Origin: an uncultured bacterium
Lineage (GTDB): Bacteria; Sysuimicrobiota; Sysuimicrobiia; Sysuimicrobiales; Sysuimicrobiaceae
Reading direction: 5' to 3'
Length of the DNA: 64,000 bases
NCBI GenBank assembly: GCA_938028835.1
Contig: CALIMJ010000008.1
Coordinates: forward strand, 62,001-126,000
The position numbers and the translations under genes are program-made. Below are positions 52,986 to 61,592 of this stretch, piece by piece (position 1 is the first letter of the stretch; each line of letters begins with the position of its first letter). Below the pieces are notes generated by a model. That model saw only the letters and a list, made by a program, of their open reading frames with translations. It was not told where the DNA came from and did not search any database.

Positions 52986-53519
52986 GTGAGACTGGGCAGC
53001 GGCTGGGCTCCACGGTTGGCGGTGCGTCGGGTCAGCGACATCCCCCTGGACCTCCTCGTGGAGGCCGGAATCCGGGCGGTCCTGTTCGACCTGGACAACA
53101 CCCTGGTGCCCTACGGGTCCCAGGAGATCCCGCGGGACCTCTCCCGGTGGCTGGAGTCCTTCCGGGCCCGTGGTCTGAGGGCTGCTGTGGTGTCCAACGC
53201 GTGGCCGTGGAGGGCCCGGCGCGTGGCGGAGCGCCTGGGGTGGCCCGCAGTAGCCGGCTGGCCGAAGCCCAGCTTGGGCAGGCTCCGAAAGGCCATGGCG
53301 CTGCTGGGCTCCACGCCTGCCACCACGGCCCTGGTGGGGGACCAGCTGTTCACGGACATCTGGCCCGCCAACCGGCTGGGGCTGTTCACCGTGCTGGTGG
53401 AACCCCTGGTGCCGAGGGAGTTCGTGGCGACACGTCTGACACGCTGGCTGGAACGGCTGGCCGGGCGGCGGCAGCTGGAGGAGCGGGCGTCGGGCAGGAG
53501 TCCGGGCGACCGCGGTTGA
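52986..53519 (+). CDS. YqeG-family HAD phosphatase
   Basis: A HAD-superfamily protein of about 177 residues: nucleophile motif LFDLDNTLVPYG, second motif VVSNAWPW, conserved Lys in GWPKPS, and VGDQLFTDIWPANRLG. This set matches YqeG, a subgroup acting on phosphatidylglycerophosphate-like substrates in some bacteria. GTG 52986 gives the usual N-terminus; GTG 52971 is possible. The tail after residue 155 is basic and variable. Confidence 0.85.
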   Translation: MRLGSGWAPRLAVRRVSDIPLDLLVEAGIRAVLFDLDNTLVPYGSQEIPRDLSRWLESFRARGLRAAVVSNAWPWRARRVAERLGWPAVAGWPKPSLGRLRKAMALLGSTPATTALVGDQLFTDIWPANRLGLFTVLVEPLVPREFVATRLTRWLERLAGRRQLEERASGRSPGDRG

Positions 53520-53562
53520 ACCCAACCCCAAGGGTCCGCGGTGAGCGCGCGGGAGGGTGGAT

Positions 53563-53931
53563 GTGCTGCGGGACGTGCTGAAGGAAATCCTGTCCAGCGT
53601 GGAGGGCGCGCTCGGGGTGGCGGTGGTGCGCCTGGACGGCGAGGTGGTGGATTCCCACACCCTGGACGGAGGCCTTCGCATCGAGAAGGTGGCACCGGAC
53701 CTGGGAATCCTGGCGAAGGTGTCCGCGTACGCGGCGCGCAAGCTGAGCGCGGGGCCTGTGGACTACTCCGTGGTGTCCGCGGAGAAGTACGTGCTGCTCC
53801 TGTCCGCGGTGGAGGTGGACTACGCTCTGGTGATCGCCCTCCGACAGGGCGGAAACCTGGGTAAGGCCCGCCTCCAGATGAAGAAGAACCTGGACCGGGT
53901 GGCCGCCCAGCTGCGCAGTCTGGTCCCGTGA
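53563..53931 (+). CDS. Roadblock/LC7 domain protein
   Basis: A 122-residue protein with the roadblock fold (MglB-like): N-terminal helix LRDVLKEILSSVEGALGVAV, strand-turn LDGEVVDS, and the C-terminal helix ARLQMKKNLDRVAAQL. Such proteins dimerise and regulate small Ras-like GTPases (MglA) in polarity or motility. GTG 53563 has GGGAGG six bases upstream. No GTPase gene is adjacent. A different paralogue lies at 61.1 kb. Confidence 0.82.
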   Translation: MLRDVLKEILSSVEGALGVAVVRLDGEVVDSHTLDGGLRIEKVAPDLGILAKVSAYAARKLSAGPVDYSVVSAEKYVLLLSAVEVDYALVIALRQGGNLGKARLQMKKNLDRVAAQLRSLVP

Positions 53932-54845
53932 GGTTCGGCGCGATCCGCCTCCACCGCCGGGCGGTGGTTGCGATCCTGCACGCCGGCTTGCTGGCCCTGG
54001 CTTCCCCGAGTTCTGCCGCGCAGGGGCCGGCGGCCCGGGGACAGGCCCTGTACCGACAGGGGCGCTACCGGGAAGCCGCCGGGGTCCTGCGCGCCGCACT
54101 CCAGGCTCGACCCGGGGACCGGCCACTCTGGCTGTGGTACGGGGCCGCCCTGTTGCTGGCCGGCGAGCCCGGCCCGGCCCTGGAAGCCCTGCGGCTCGCC
54201 ACAGGGCCCCCCGTGGAGGGGTACGCGTGGCTGTGGAGGGGGGCGGCCTACGAGCAGCTGGGGATGGCCTCACAGGCCCGCGCCTCGTATCAGCTCGCAC
54301 TCGGGCACGGCGGGGAAGTGGGGTACTGGGCGGCCCGGCGCCTTCGGGCCCTGCAGGCGGAGCAGGAAACCGGGGGCTGGCTGGAGGCCCTGAACCCGGC
54401 CACCTACGCCCGGCTGGCCCTGCGCCACAACCCGCGTCTTGCGCCCTCTGAAGCCTGGCGCATCGCCCGGGCGCTTCTGGACTTCGGGCGGCGGTTCGAC
54501 GTGGACCCGCGGCTGGTCAGTGCCCTGGTGGTGGTGGAGTCAGGGTTCAACCCCCGGGCCGTTTCGCCTGCGGGCGCCCTCGGACTTGGACAGCTGATGC
54601 CCGAGGTGGCCCGCGCGGTGGGCGTGCGGCAGCCCTTCTCCATCGAGGAGAACCTGTACGGCACCGTCCGCGTGCTGCGCGGCCACCTGGAGAGGTTCGG
54701 CTACCACCGGGTGGACCTGGCCCTGGCCGCTTACAACGCGGGCTCGGGAGCCGTGCGCCGCCACGGCGGGGTTCCACCGTTTGCGGAGACCCGCTGGTAC
54801 GTGTTCCGCGTCAGCAGGCTGTATCTGCGCTACCTCGGCCAGTAG
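53928..54845 (+). CDS. Lytic transglycosylase with TPR-like region (SLT domain)
   Basis: A 305-residue exported protein with signal peptide (about 10-31), a TPR-like helical part (RGQALYRQGRYREAAGVL, LWLWYGAALLLAGEPGPALEAL) and a C-terminal SLT domain: catalytic Glu in VVVESGFNPRAVS, ALGLGQLMP and LALAAYNAGSGAV. It cleaves peptidoglycan glycosidic bonds. It starts in a GTGA overlap with the roadblock gene. Confidence 0.92.
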   Translation: MRFGAIRLHRRAVVAILHAGLLALASPSSAAQGPAARGQALYRQGRYREAAGVLRAALQARPGDRPLWLWYGAALLLAGEPGPALEALRLATGPPVEGYAWLWRGAAYEQLGMASQARASYQLALGHGGEVGYWAARRLRALQAEQETGGWLEALNPATYARLALRHNPRLAPSEAWRIARALLDFGRRFDVDPRLVSALVVVESGFNPRAVSPAGALGLGQLMPEVARAVGVRQPFSIEENLYGTVRVLRGHLERFGYHRVDLALAAYNAGSGAVRRHGGVPPFAETRWYVFRVSRLYLRYLGQ

Positions 54846-54970
54846 ACGCCTCTGCCGGCAATGGTCTGCCAGGCGACCGCGCGCCGGGGCACGCTGCCTT
54901 TCCGCGGGCTGGCCCGGAAGTTGCTCCGCGTGACCCCGCACGACGGCACAACCGAAGGGGGGATCCGAGG

Positions 54971-56098
54971 ATGGCGCGACGCGTGGTGCGGTGCACGGTC
55001 CTGGCGCTGGCAGTAGCCGCCCTGGCCGCATGCTCCCAGGGAGGCTCCTCCCCCGTCACGGTGCGGATCGGGGTGGTGCTGCCCTTGTCCAGCGGGGTGG
55101 CGGCTGCGGCCAGTAGCGCCCTCCGGGGTGCGCAGATGGCCGCGGAGGAGGTGAACGCTGAGCGGGCGGTTCGGTTGGTGTTGGTGAGCCACGACGACGG
55201 GGGCTCCCCGCAGAAGGCCATCCAGCTGTTCCAGCGGTTGAGCGCGGACTCCGGCGTGGCGGCGGTGGTGGGAGCGCTCACGGACATGGTGGCGGTGCAA
55301 CTGTCCAGCCTAGCCTCAGCCACGCAGACCCCTCTGCTGAGCCCGGGCGCCACGGGCCCCATCCCCTTCGCGGGGCAGTACTTCTTCCGTACCTCCCTGC
55401 CCTCGTCCGTCCAGGGGAAGGCGCTGGCGGCGTACGCCCTGGGCAAGGGACTGCAACAGGCCTCCGTGGTGCAGGACAGCAACGAGTACGGGGCCGCGGT
55501 GGCGGAGGGGTTCTCCCAGGCCATGCGCGCCGGGGGCGGCGCCGTCTTGAGCCAGCACCTCTTCACGGACGGGACCCGGGACTTCTCGGCTGTGGTTCGG
55601 GCGCTGCACAGGGAGCGGCCCCAGGTCGTCCTGTTCGCGGGCTACCCGGACGAGGGCGAGGTTTTCGTCAAGCAGCTGGCGCAGGCCGGCCTGAATCCAC
55701 CGCTGTTGGTCCCCGACTCCTTCGCCCAAGAGGAGGCGGCGGCGGTGTTGACCGGAAGGAACGCGGTGGTGGCGTCGGTGTTCTTCGCGGAGAGTCCCTT
55801 CCCGCGGGTGCGGGCCTTCGTGCGGGAGTTCCGCAGCCGCTACGGCCGGCCGCCGGACCCGTTCGCGGCCCAGGCGTACGACGCCGTGCGGGTGGTGGCC
55901 GTGGCCCTCAAGCGGCTCGGGGCCGGCGTGTACCGCGGACAGGACCAGGTGGACCGGGTGAAGGTCCGGGACGCTTTGGCCAGCATCCAGGACTACCCGG
56001 GGGTGACCGGCACCATCACCTTCGACCGCCTCGGCAACCCGGCCCGGGACGTGCAGCTCCTGCGGGTGGACGGGGGCAAGCTGGTGGTCCTGCCGTGA
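54971..56098 (+). CDS. ABC transporter substrate-binding lipoprotein (Peripla_BP_6)
   Basis: A 375-residue lipoprotein (ALAACS lipobox, C22) of the amino-acid/amide-binding type 1 fold. It is shorter than and clearly distinct from the LivK protein at 0.7 kb. IGVVLPLSSGVAAAASSALRG, GSPQKAIQLFQRL and SPGATGPIPF are typical. No permease or ATPase genes adjoin it, so it may share the importer at 2-6 kb or act as a sensor for the signalling genes downstream. Confidence 0.88.
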   Translation: MARRVVRCTVLALAVAALAACSQGGSSPVTVRIGVVLPLSSGVAAAASSALRGAQMAAEEVNAERAVRLVLVSHDDGGSPQKAIQLFQRLSADSGVAAVVGALTDMVAVQLSSLASATQTPLLSPGATGPIPFAGQYFFRTSLPSSVQGKALAAYALGKGLQQASVVQDSNEYGAAVAEGFSQAMRAGGGAVLSQHLFTDGTRDFSAVVRALHRERPQVVLFAGYPDEGEVFVKQLAQAGLNPPLLVPDSFAQEEAAAVLTGRNAVVASVFFAESPFPRVRAFVREFRSRYGRPPDPFAAQAYDAVRVVAVALKRLGAGVYRGQDQVDRVKVRDALASIQDYPGVTGTITFDRLGNPARDVQLLRVDGGKLVVLP

Positions 56099-56109
56099 CA
56101 GGCCCACGG

Positions 56110-56128
56110 CTCCGGGGTTCGTCCGGAG
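56110..56128. repeat. Small hairpin in the gap before the TAXI gene
   Basis: CTCCGG (56110-56115) and CCGGAG (56123-56128) flank a seven-base loop, just after the lipoprotein gene. It lacks a T-run. The rest of the 218-base gap shows no clear promoter or gene. Confidence 0.35.
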
Positions 56129-56316
56129 AAGGCCGGAGAAAGGGGGAAAGTGGCCTGAAAGTTGCTCGGAGTGCCTCTGGAAGTTTGCTGTACGTTGACC
56201 TGAGGTCCCTGTCGGCCCCGGCCCTTCGGGGAAGGAACCGGGCGGCGGCAGGAGGAAGGGTACCCTACCGCTGGACGGAAGCGGACGGCGGAATCCGCGT
56301 GCGGGGAGGGATCCAC

Positions 56317-57303
56317 GTGAGGAGCTGGACTCGCTGGCTGGCAGGACTGGCAGGCGTGGTGCTGTTGGCCGCGGGTGTGGCCACCGGCCAGCCGCGTCGG
56401 TTCGTGAACGTGGCCACGGGCGGCACCGCGGGCGTGTACTTCCCGCTGGGTAGTGCCCTGGCCAGGCTGTGGACGGAGCGAATCCCGGGGGTGCAGGCCA
56501 CGGCCCAGGCCACGGGGGCGTCAGTGGCCAACGTGCGGCTGCTGCAGAGGGGCGAGGTGGAGGTGGCTCTGGCCCAGAACGACATCGTGTACTACGCCTT
56601 TAACGGCGTGGAGATGTTCAGCCGTGACCCCCAGACCCGCCTGCGGGGGATGGCCATGCTTTACCCGGAGACCATCCAGATCGTCACCCTGCGCCAGAAG
56701 AACATCAACTCCGTGGCGGACCTGGCAGGGAAACGGGTCGCGGTGGGCGCCCCGGGCAGCGGCACCGAGGTGAACGCGCGGCAGATCCTGCGGCTGTACG
56801 ACATCGGATACGCGCAGACGCGGCAGACCCACGGGCTGCCGCGTACGGTGCAGGCAGATTTCCTCAGCTTCGCGGAGGCCGCGGACCAGTTGAAGGACGG
56901 GATCATCGACGCGGCGTTCCTCACGGCAGGCGTCCCCACCGCTGCGGTCCAGGACATCGCGGCCACCCGGGATCTCAAGATCGTCCCCATCCCGGAGGCG
57001 GTGGCCTCCCGCCTGCGGGAGCGCTACCCGTACTACACGCCCGTGGTGATCCCACCCAACAGCTACCGGGGACAGGGGGAGCCGGTACCCACGGTGGCCG
57101 TGATGGCCATGCTGGTCACTCGATCCGACCTGCCCGAGGACCTGGTGTACGAGCTCACCAAGACCATGTGGGAGAACCTGTCCGTCCTGCACCAGGCCCA
57201 CGCCCGAGGTCGGGACATCCGGCTCGAGACCGCCCGCGCGGGGATGCCCCTCCCGCTCCACGCGGGAGCCCTCCGGTACTACCGGGAGCGGGGGGTGCGC
57301 TGA
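56317..57303 (+). CDS. TAXI-family TRAP transporter solute-binding protein
   Basis: A 328-residue secreted protein with signal peptide (about 5-24). NVATGGTAGVYFPLGSALARL, AQATGASVANVRLL and GKRVAVGAPGSGTEVNARQIL define the TAXI (TRAP-associated extracytoplasmic immunogenic) family, which binds carboxylates such as glutamate or 2-oxoglutarate. GTG 56317 has GGGGAGGG six bases before it. No TRAP membrane subunit is in the window. Confidence 0.92.
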   Translation: MRSWTRWLAGLAGVVLLAAGVATGQPRRFVNVATGGTAGVYFPLGSALARLWTERIPGVQATAQATGASVANVRLLQRGEVEVALAQNDIVYYAFNGVEMFSRDPQTRLRGMAMLYPETIQIVTLRQKNINSVADLAGKRVAVGAPGSGTEVNARQILRLYDIGYAQTRQTHGLPRTVQADFLSFAEAADQLKDGIIDAAFLTAGVPTAAVQDIAATRDLKIVPIPEAVASRLRERYPYYTPVVIPPNSYRGQGEPVPTVAVMAMLVTRSDLPEDLVYELTKTMWENLSVLHQAHARGRDIRLETARAGMPLPLHAGALRYYRERGVR

Positions 57304-57332
57304 GGGGAGGAGGGAAGCGAGGCGGTACAGCG

Positions 57333-57626
57333 GTGAGGCGGAAGACGAACCGGTCGTCCCGGGGTGGCCGGGCGGATCGCACTGCGCCCATCTACCCGAT
57401 CCGTACGGTGGCCCAGATGACGGACCTGTCGCCGCAGCGCATCCGCGCGTGGGAGACGGACTACGGCCTGGTCCGTCCCCACCGGACGGAGGGGGGGCAC
57501 CGCCTGTTCAGCCAGGAGGACGTGGAGCGCCTGTTGTGGATCAAGCGGATGGTGCAGGAGCGCGGGGTGAGCCTCCAGGGGGTTAAGCGTCTGCTGGAGG
57601 AGCGTACGGACCGGCGGGGGCGGTGA
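57333..57626 (+). CDS. MerR-family transcriptional regulator
   Basis: A 97-residue protein: a basic N-terminal tail (VRRKTNRSSRGGRADR), then the winged HTH YPIRTVAQMTDLSPQRIRAWE and the MerR/GlnR-type wing GLVRPHRTEGGHRLFSQEDVERL. The usual effector domain is missing, as in HspR/GlnR-like short members. It overlaps the next gene by four bases and may control this signalling cluster. Confidence 0.85.
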   Translation: MRRKTNRSSRGGRADRTAPIYPIRTVAQMTDLSPQRIRAWETDYGLVRPHRTEGGHRLFSQEDVERLLWIKRMVQERGVSLQGVKRLLEERTDRRGR

Positions 57627-58507
57627 GGGCGGTGCCCGAGGCAGCAGGCGGTTGGGAAGCGGAGGCCCTGGTGGCCGAGGCCCTGGAGGCGCCTGCGATG
57701 TACCGGGGCCTCTCCACCGAGTACACGGACGTGGGGCGCCTGGTAGAGTACCTGGGCGATCGGCTGTTCTCCGGGGTGGTGCGCGTGAACCTACCTGGCC
57801 GAGAGGCGCACGTGGTGCTGTTCCGGGGTCGGCTCCAGGCGGCCCGGTACCGCGTGGAGGACCGCATCCTGGAGGCCGCGGAGGCCGTCCGGAGCCTGCT
57901 GGCGGACAGCCGGTGGATGGAAGGGGAGGTGTGGGTCCACCCGCTTCCGGAGGAGCTTTTCCCGGAGGAGTGGGACGAACGCGGCCCCATCCCGTGGGAC
58001 GCTACCGAGGTGTGGCACCCACATCCCGAGCCGTCGGATGCGGTGGGGGCGGAACTCGCTCCGGCCGAGGCGACGGCAGGGTCTTTAGCACCACGCCCAG
58101 GAACCGACAGCTTCCGGGAAACGGCGGAGCCTGCAGCTGAGCCAGGGCATGGGAAGCCCGAGCCAACGCGCCCCGCGCGGCCCGGGGAGGCATTGGACGT
58201 AGTCTCCTGGGTCCGCCTCCTGGAGAGCTTCGTGGCGCGGTTCAGGCGGTACAGGGGGCCCAGTGCGGCCAGCCGGCTGGAGGCGGAGGTGAACGCAGCG
58301 CTGGAGGGCAGTGGATTGCGGCTGGGCCGCGGAAGGGTGGAGGGCGAGGCTACGAACCCTGAAGCCCTTCGGCTGGCCGCGGTCCGGGCGGTGAGGTTCG
58401 TGAAGGGGACAGCTGGACAGGCGTTCGCGGAGCAGAGCTTGGCTGTAGCGATACGGGACGCGGGGATCCAGGACGGGGCGAAGGTCAGGGCCCTGTTGGA
58501 AACGTAG
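57623..58507 (+). CDS. DUF4388-like (PatA N-terminal-like) signalling protein
   Basis: A 294-residue cytoplasmic protein. Residues 30-115 resemble the DUF4388/PatA-N domain (DVGRLVEYLGDRLFSGVVRV, then VVLFRGRLQAARYR), which is often found with roadblock proteins and response regulators. A Pro/Glu/Ala-rich linker leads to an alpha-helical C-terminal domain of about 100 residues that I do not recognise. Coupled to the MerR gene. Confidence 0.6.
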   Translation: MRAVPEAAGGWEAEALVAEALEAPAMYRGLSTEYTDVGRLVEYLGDRLFSGVVRVNLPGREAHVVLFRGRLQAARYRVEDRILEAAEAVRSLLADSRWMEGEVWVHPLPEELFPEEWDERGPIPWDATEVWHPHPEPSDAVGAELAPAEATAGSLAPRPGTDSFRETAEPAAEPGHGKPEPTRPARPGEALDVVSWVRLLESFVARFRRYRGPSAASRLEAEVNAALEGSGLRLGRGRVEGEATNPEALRLAAVRAVRFVKGTAGQAFAEQSLAVAIRDAGIQDGAKVRALLET

Positions 58508-58530
58508 CGAGGCGGACGGGAGGTCGGCAG

Positions 58531-59304
58531 GTGCGGACGGTGGTGTGGGTCGCCCTGGCGGTGCTGATTCTGGTGGCGGGAGCCTCGGCGGTGGTGGTTC
58601 AGCGACCGGTACGCGCGGCCGAGGTTCAGCGGCAGCACAGCGTCGTGAGTGCGGCGCTGGTGCTGTTCCCCTTGTTGGCGGCGGCCACCAGCTTCGCGGC
58701 CGCGGCCAGCTACAGGTCCGGCGACCGGGGGCGGACCGTGTGGACCAGCCTCGGGGCTGCGTGCGCCCTCTGGGGCCTGGGCCGCGCGGTGTTCTGGTAC
58801 GGACAGGTGCTCGGCGAACCCCCCACGTTCCCCTCCGTAGCCGAGTTGCTGACCGCTGGCTTCTTCGTGCTCGGCCTGTGGGGCGTGTACCAGGAGTACC
58901 GGGCGGTGCGGGAGCTGGTAGGCCCGGCCCAGCGGGCCGGCATGGCCGCCGTGGCCCTGGCGACCCTGGTGGTCGGCTACCTGCTGTTCCTGCAGCCGGT
59001 GGTGGCGGGTGGGCTGCGCGGGCCCGCGGAGTCGGTGAGCCTGGCTTTTTCCCTCGCGGGCCTGGCTCTGATTCCCCTGGCCACCGCCCCCGCGGTGGCG
59101 TTCTTCGGGGGGCTGGAGGGGTACGTGTGGCTGGTGATCTCCGCCTCCCTGGTGTGCATCTCGGTGGCGGTCATGTGGTTCAGCAACGCCGTGTTCTTCG
59201 ACGTTTGGTTCGTCGGGCACCGCAGCAACGTGCTGCAGATGGTAGGGTTCGCCCTTCTGGCGGTGGGTGCGTTCTGGCACCGGGCGCTGATGCGGGAGGG
59301 TTAG
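58531..59304 (+). CDS. Multi-span membrane protein of unknown function
   Basis: A 257-residue protein with about seven hydrophobic helices and no attached catalytic domain. The loops are short, with the arrangement of 7TM-type sensory modules seen at the N-terminus of diguanylate cyclases or kinases. GLEGYVWLVISASL and the final GAFWHRALMREG are features. It is set between two DUF4388-like genes, which suggests a sensor role; this is inference. Confidence 0.6.
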   Translation: MRTVVWVALAVLILVAGASAVVVQRPVRAAEVQRQHSVVSAALVLFPLLAAATSFAAAASYRSGDRGRTVWTSLGAACALWGLGRAVFWYGQVLGEPPTFPSVAELLTAGFFVLGLWGVYQEYRAVRELVGPAQRAGMAAVALATLVVGYLLFLQPVVAGGLRGPAESVSLAFSLAGLALIPLATAPAVAFFGGLEGYVWLVISASLVCISVAVMWFSNAVFFDVWFVGHRSNVLQMVGFALLAVGAFWHRALMREG

Positions 59305-59307
59305 GGC

Positions 59308-60303
59308 GTGATCCACCGGTTGCCCACGGGCGACGTGAAGGAGGAGTGGAGCGGGATCTCCGCGGGTGAGCTGCGGGATCTCCTCGAAGGATTGCGCCGG
59401 AGCGAGTTCTGCGGGTACGTGGAGCTCCGCTGGCCGGACTGCGAGGGGGCTCTGATCCTGTCGGGCGAGGGCAAGGTGTTCGCGGTGTTCCAGGCGGACG
59501 CGGTAGACCTGAGGGGCCCGGAGGCGCTCCGGCACATCGTGGGCCGCGCGGGCCGCGTTCACCCTCGGGCACGGGTGGTGGCCCTCCCTCACACCCTCGG
59601 CCCGCTGCTCGGATCCCTCAGCGAGCTGCAGCCCCTGCACACGGGGCTGCACACCCGTTTCGTGGACCTGGAGCGGCTGACGGCCCGCTTGGTGCGGGAG
59701 CGCTTTTCCGGGATGGTGGTCCTGGAGGGCGAAGGGTGGTGGGCTTTCCTGCCCTTCGAGGAGGAGGGTAACGGGGCGGTGTACTACGACGGCGCCACCG
59801 TCATGGGGAGGGATCCCCGGGAGCTCGTGGAGAGCCTGGTGGGCGTGGGGGCGCAGATCGAGGTGTGGGTGAGCCCGCCGCCGGCGCCGCGGCCCGTGGA
59901 GTTCGAGGCACCGGCTGAGGCCCGGGAGGAAACCGTGGCCCCGGAAGAGGACTCCCACGCCGCTCCCAGGCCGCAAGAGGCCCAGGCAGCCGCCCCCGCC
60001 GCGCCTGAGCCCTTCTCTGGGGAGCCGGGGCCCGGGTGGCAGGCGTACCAGGGTTCGGAGACCTTCGTGGTCCTTCCCGCACTCGCTGCTGAGGCCGCGG
60101 AGGGCGCGCCGCTTTTGGAGCTGCGGGATCGCTTCGGGGAAGTCGCGGTGGAGCTGGCCCGTCGGCTGGACGGGACCCGCACGCTGGAGGAGGTCCGGGC
60201 AGAGCTCGGCCGGTCGTGTGCGGAGTTGGAACCGATCTTGCTCTACCTCCAGCAGCGGAAGTGGATGGCCCGTTACTTCCGCCGACGGGGGCCGCCGCGG
60301 TGA
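59308..60303 (+). CDS. Tandem DUF4388-like domain protein with C-terminal winged-helix-like region
   Basis: A 331-residue protein: two related domains (about 12-100: ISAGELRDLLEGLRRSEFCGYVEL; 112-190: LTARLVRERFSGMVVLEG), an acidic Pro/Ala linker, and a last domain (LDGTRTLEEVRAELGRSCAELEPILLYLQQRKWM) resembling the winged helix found at the end of DUF4388 or PqqD-like proteins. Its stop overlaps the sigma-factor start. Confidence 0.6.
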   Translation: MIHRLPTGDVKEEWSGISAGELRDLLEGLRRSEFCGYVELRWPDCEGALILSGEGKVFAVFQADAVDLRGPEALRHIVGRAGRVHPRARVVALPHTLGPLLGSLSELQPLHTGLHTRFVDLERLTARLVRERFSGMVVLEGEGWWAFLPFEEEGNGAVYYDGATVMGRDPRELVESLVGVGAQIEVWVSPPPAPRPVEFEAPAEAREETVAPEEDSHAAPRPQEAQAAAPAAPEPFSGEPGPGWQAYQGSETFVVLPALAAEAAEGAPLLELRDRFGEVAVELARRLDGTRTLEEVRAELGRSCAELEPILLYLQQRKWMARYFRRRGPPR

Positions 60304-61061
60304 GGGAGCGTGGAGCCAGAGACCTGCTGGACGACGCGGGAGGGGTGGCGCTGTTCCGCGAGTACCGCGCCACCGGGAACCCTGTGCTGCACGCCCGGAT
60401 CTGCGCCGCCTACGCCCCGCTGGTGGAGCGCATCGCGCGCATGTATCGCTCGAGCGGCGAGCCCCTGGAGGACCTGGTGCAGGTGGGGTACGTGGGACTC
60501 CTCCTGGCGGTGAACCGCTTTGATCCGGACCGCGGGGTGAAGTTCCAGACGTACGCGTCCCACCTCATCGCGGGTGAGATCCGCCACTACCTGCGGGACC
60601 AGGTGGGGGTCGTGCGACGACCCCGGTGGCTGGGCAAGCTCAGCCGGGAGCTGGACCGCACCGTGGAGCGGTTGCAGCGGGAGAAGGGAAAGCTACCCAC
60701 CGTGGAGGAGATCGCGCAGGCCATGAACATCGCGCCGGAGGGCGTGCGGGAGATCTTCCACGCACGGGCCGCCCAATCGCCCCTGTCCCTGGACGGCGCG
60801 CGGGAGGAACGGATCCGGAGGATCCGCCACCTGCGGTACGAGAGCTTCCAGCTCCCGGTGGAGGATCGCATCACGGTCCAGCAGGCCATGGAGCGGCTGA
60901 CAGAGCTGCAGCGGAAGGTCCTGTACCTGCTTTTCTACCAGGACCTGACGGAGACCGAGGCCGCACGGCGGCTGCGGATCTCCCAGCGGCACGTGTCCCG
61001 GGTGATGCACAAGGCGTTGCGGCAGATGGCACAGCTGCTGCGGGGCGCTGTGCGTCCGTAG
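60300..61061 (+). CDS. RNA polymerase sigma factor, SigB/SigF-like
   Basis: A 253-residue group 3 sigma factor. Region 2 (LVERIARMYRSSGEPLEDLVQVGYVGLL, FDPDRGVKFQTYASHLIAGEIRHYLRD), region 3 (LPTVEEIAQAMNIAPEGVREI) and region 4 (LTELQRKVLYLLFYQDLTETEAARRL with ISQRHVSRVMHKAL) are present. Related factors control stress responses through anti-sigma/anti-anti-sigma switches, but no such genes are adjacent. GTG 60300 overlaps the previous stop. Confidence 0.93.
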   Translation: MRERGARDLLDDAGGVALFREYRATGNPVLHARICAAYAPLVERIARMYRSSGEPLEDLVQVGYVGLLLAVNRFDPDRGVKFQTYASHLIAGEIRHYLRDQVGVVRRPRWLGKLSRELDRTVERLQREKGKLPTVEEIAQAMNIAPEGVREIFHARAAQSPLSLDGAREERIRRIRHLRYESFQLPVEDRITVQQAMERLTELQRKVLYLLFYQDLTETEAARRLRISQRHVSRVMHKALRQMAQLLRGAVRP

Positions 61062-61094
61062 CCGCACGGAAGACCAAGGGGGAGGAGGGTCGAC

Positions 61095-61448
61095 ATGTCG
61101 GACCTTCGCAGGATCCTGGGGGAGTTCACCCAGCTGGACGGGGTGAGCGCCGCCCTGGTGGTGGGCCGGGACGGCTTCGTCATCGAGGGCGCGGCCACCG
61201 AGGACATCGACCTGGAAGCCCTCGGGGCGGTCACCGCCAGCAGTCTGGCCGCGTCCGACGCCCTTTCCACGGACCTGGGCCGCGGCCGGCTGTTCGGTCT
61301 CATGCTGGAGTACGAGGGAGGCCCCCTCGTGGTGTCGCCCGTGGGCTCCGAGGCGATGCTGGTCATCGTCGGCAACGGGAGCGCAAACCTGGGCCGCATC
61401 CGGCTGGAGCTGAAGAAGCGGCAGCAGGCGGTGGCTGACGCTCTGTAA
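61095..61448 (+). CDS. Roadblock/LC7 domain protein (MglB-like)
   Basis: A 117-residue protein with the classic roadblock pattern: LRRILGEFTQLDGVSAALVVGRDGFVIEG, then ALGAVTASSLAASDAL and a C-terminal helix. It is closer to MglB than the 53.6 kb paralogue. It follows the sigma factor by 33 bases with GGGGGAGGAGG before the ATG. Confidence 0.9.
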   Translation: MSDLRRILGEFTQLDGVSAALVVGRDGFVIEGAATEDIDLEALGAVTASSLAASDALSTDLGRGRLFGLMLEYEGGPLVVSPVGSEAMLVIVGNGSANLGRIRLELKKRQQAVADAL

Positions 61449-61511
61449 CCTCGTCCGGAATCCGACCGGGCGATCCGCCCACGCCGGGCGTCGCCGGCGG
61501 CCAGCTCCCGG

Positions 61512-61517
61512 TACAAT
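61512..61517 (+). promoter_or_regulatory. -10 box upstream of lipB
   Basis: TACAAT in the 144-base gap after the roadblock gene; the -35 is not clear. It also lies 10 bases before an in-frame ATG at 61527, which argues that translation begins at the later GTG. Confidence 0.4.
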
Positions 61518-61592
61518 GAGGTCGGCATGCGCGGGGCGCTGCGGACCAGCGCCGCGGGACCTGTGGCGGATGGGAGAGGGAGACCTGCTGCC

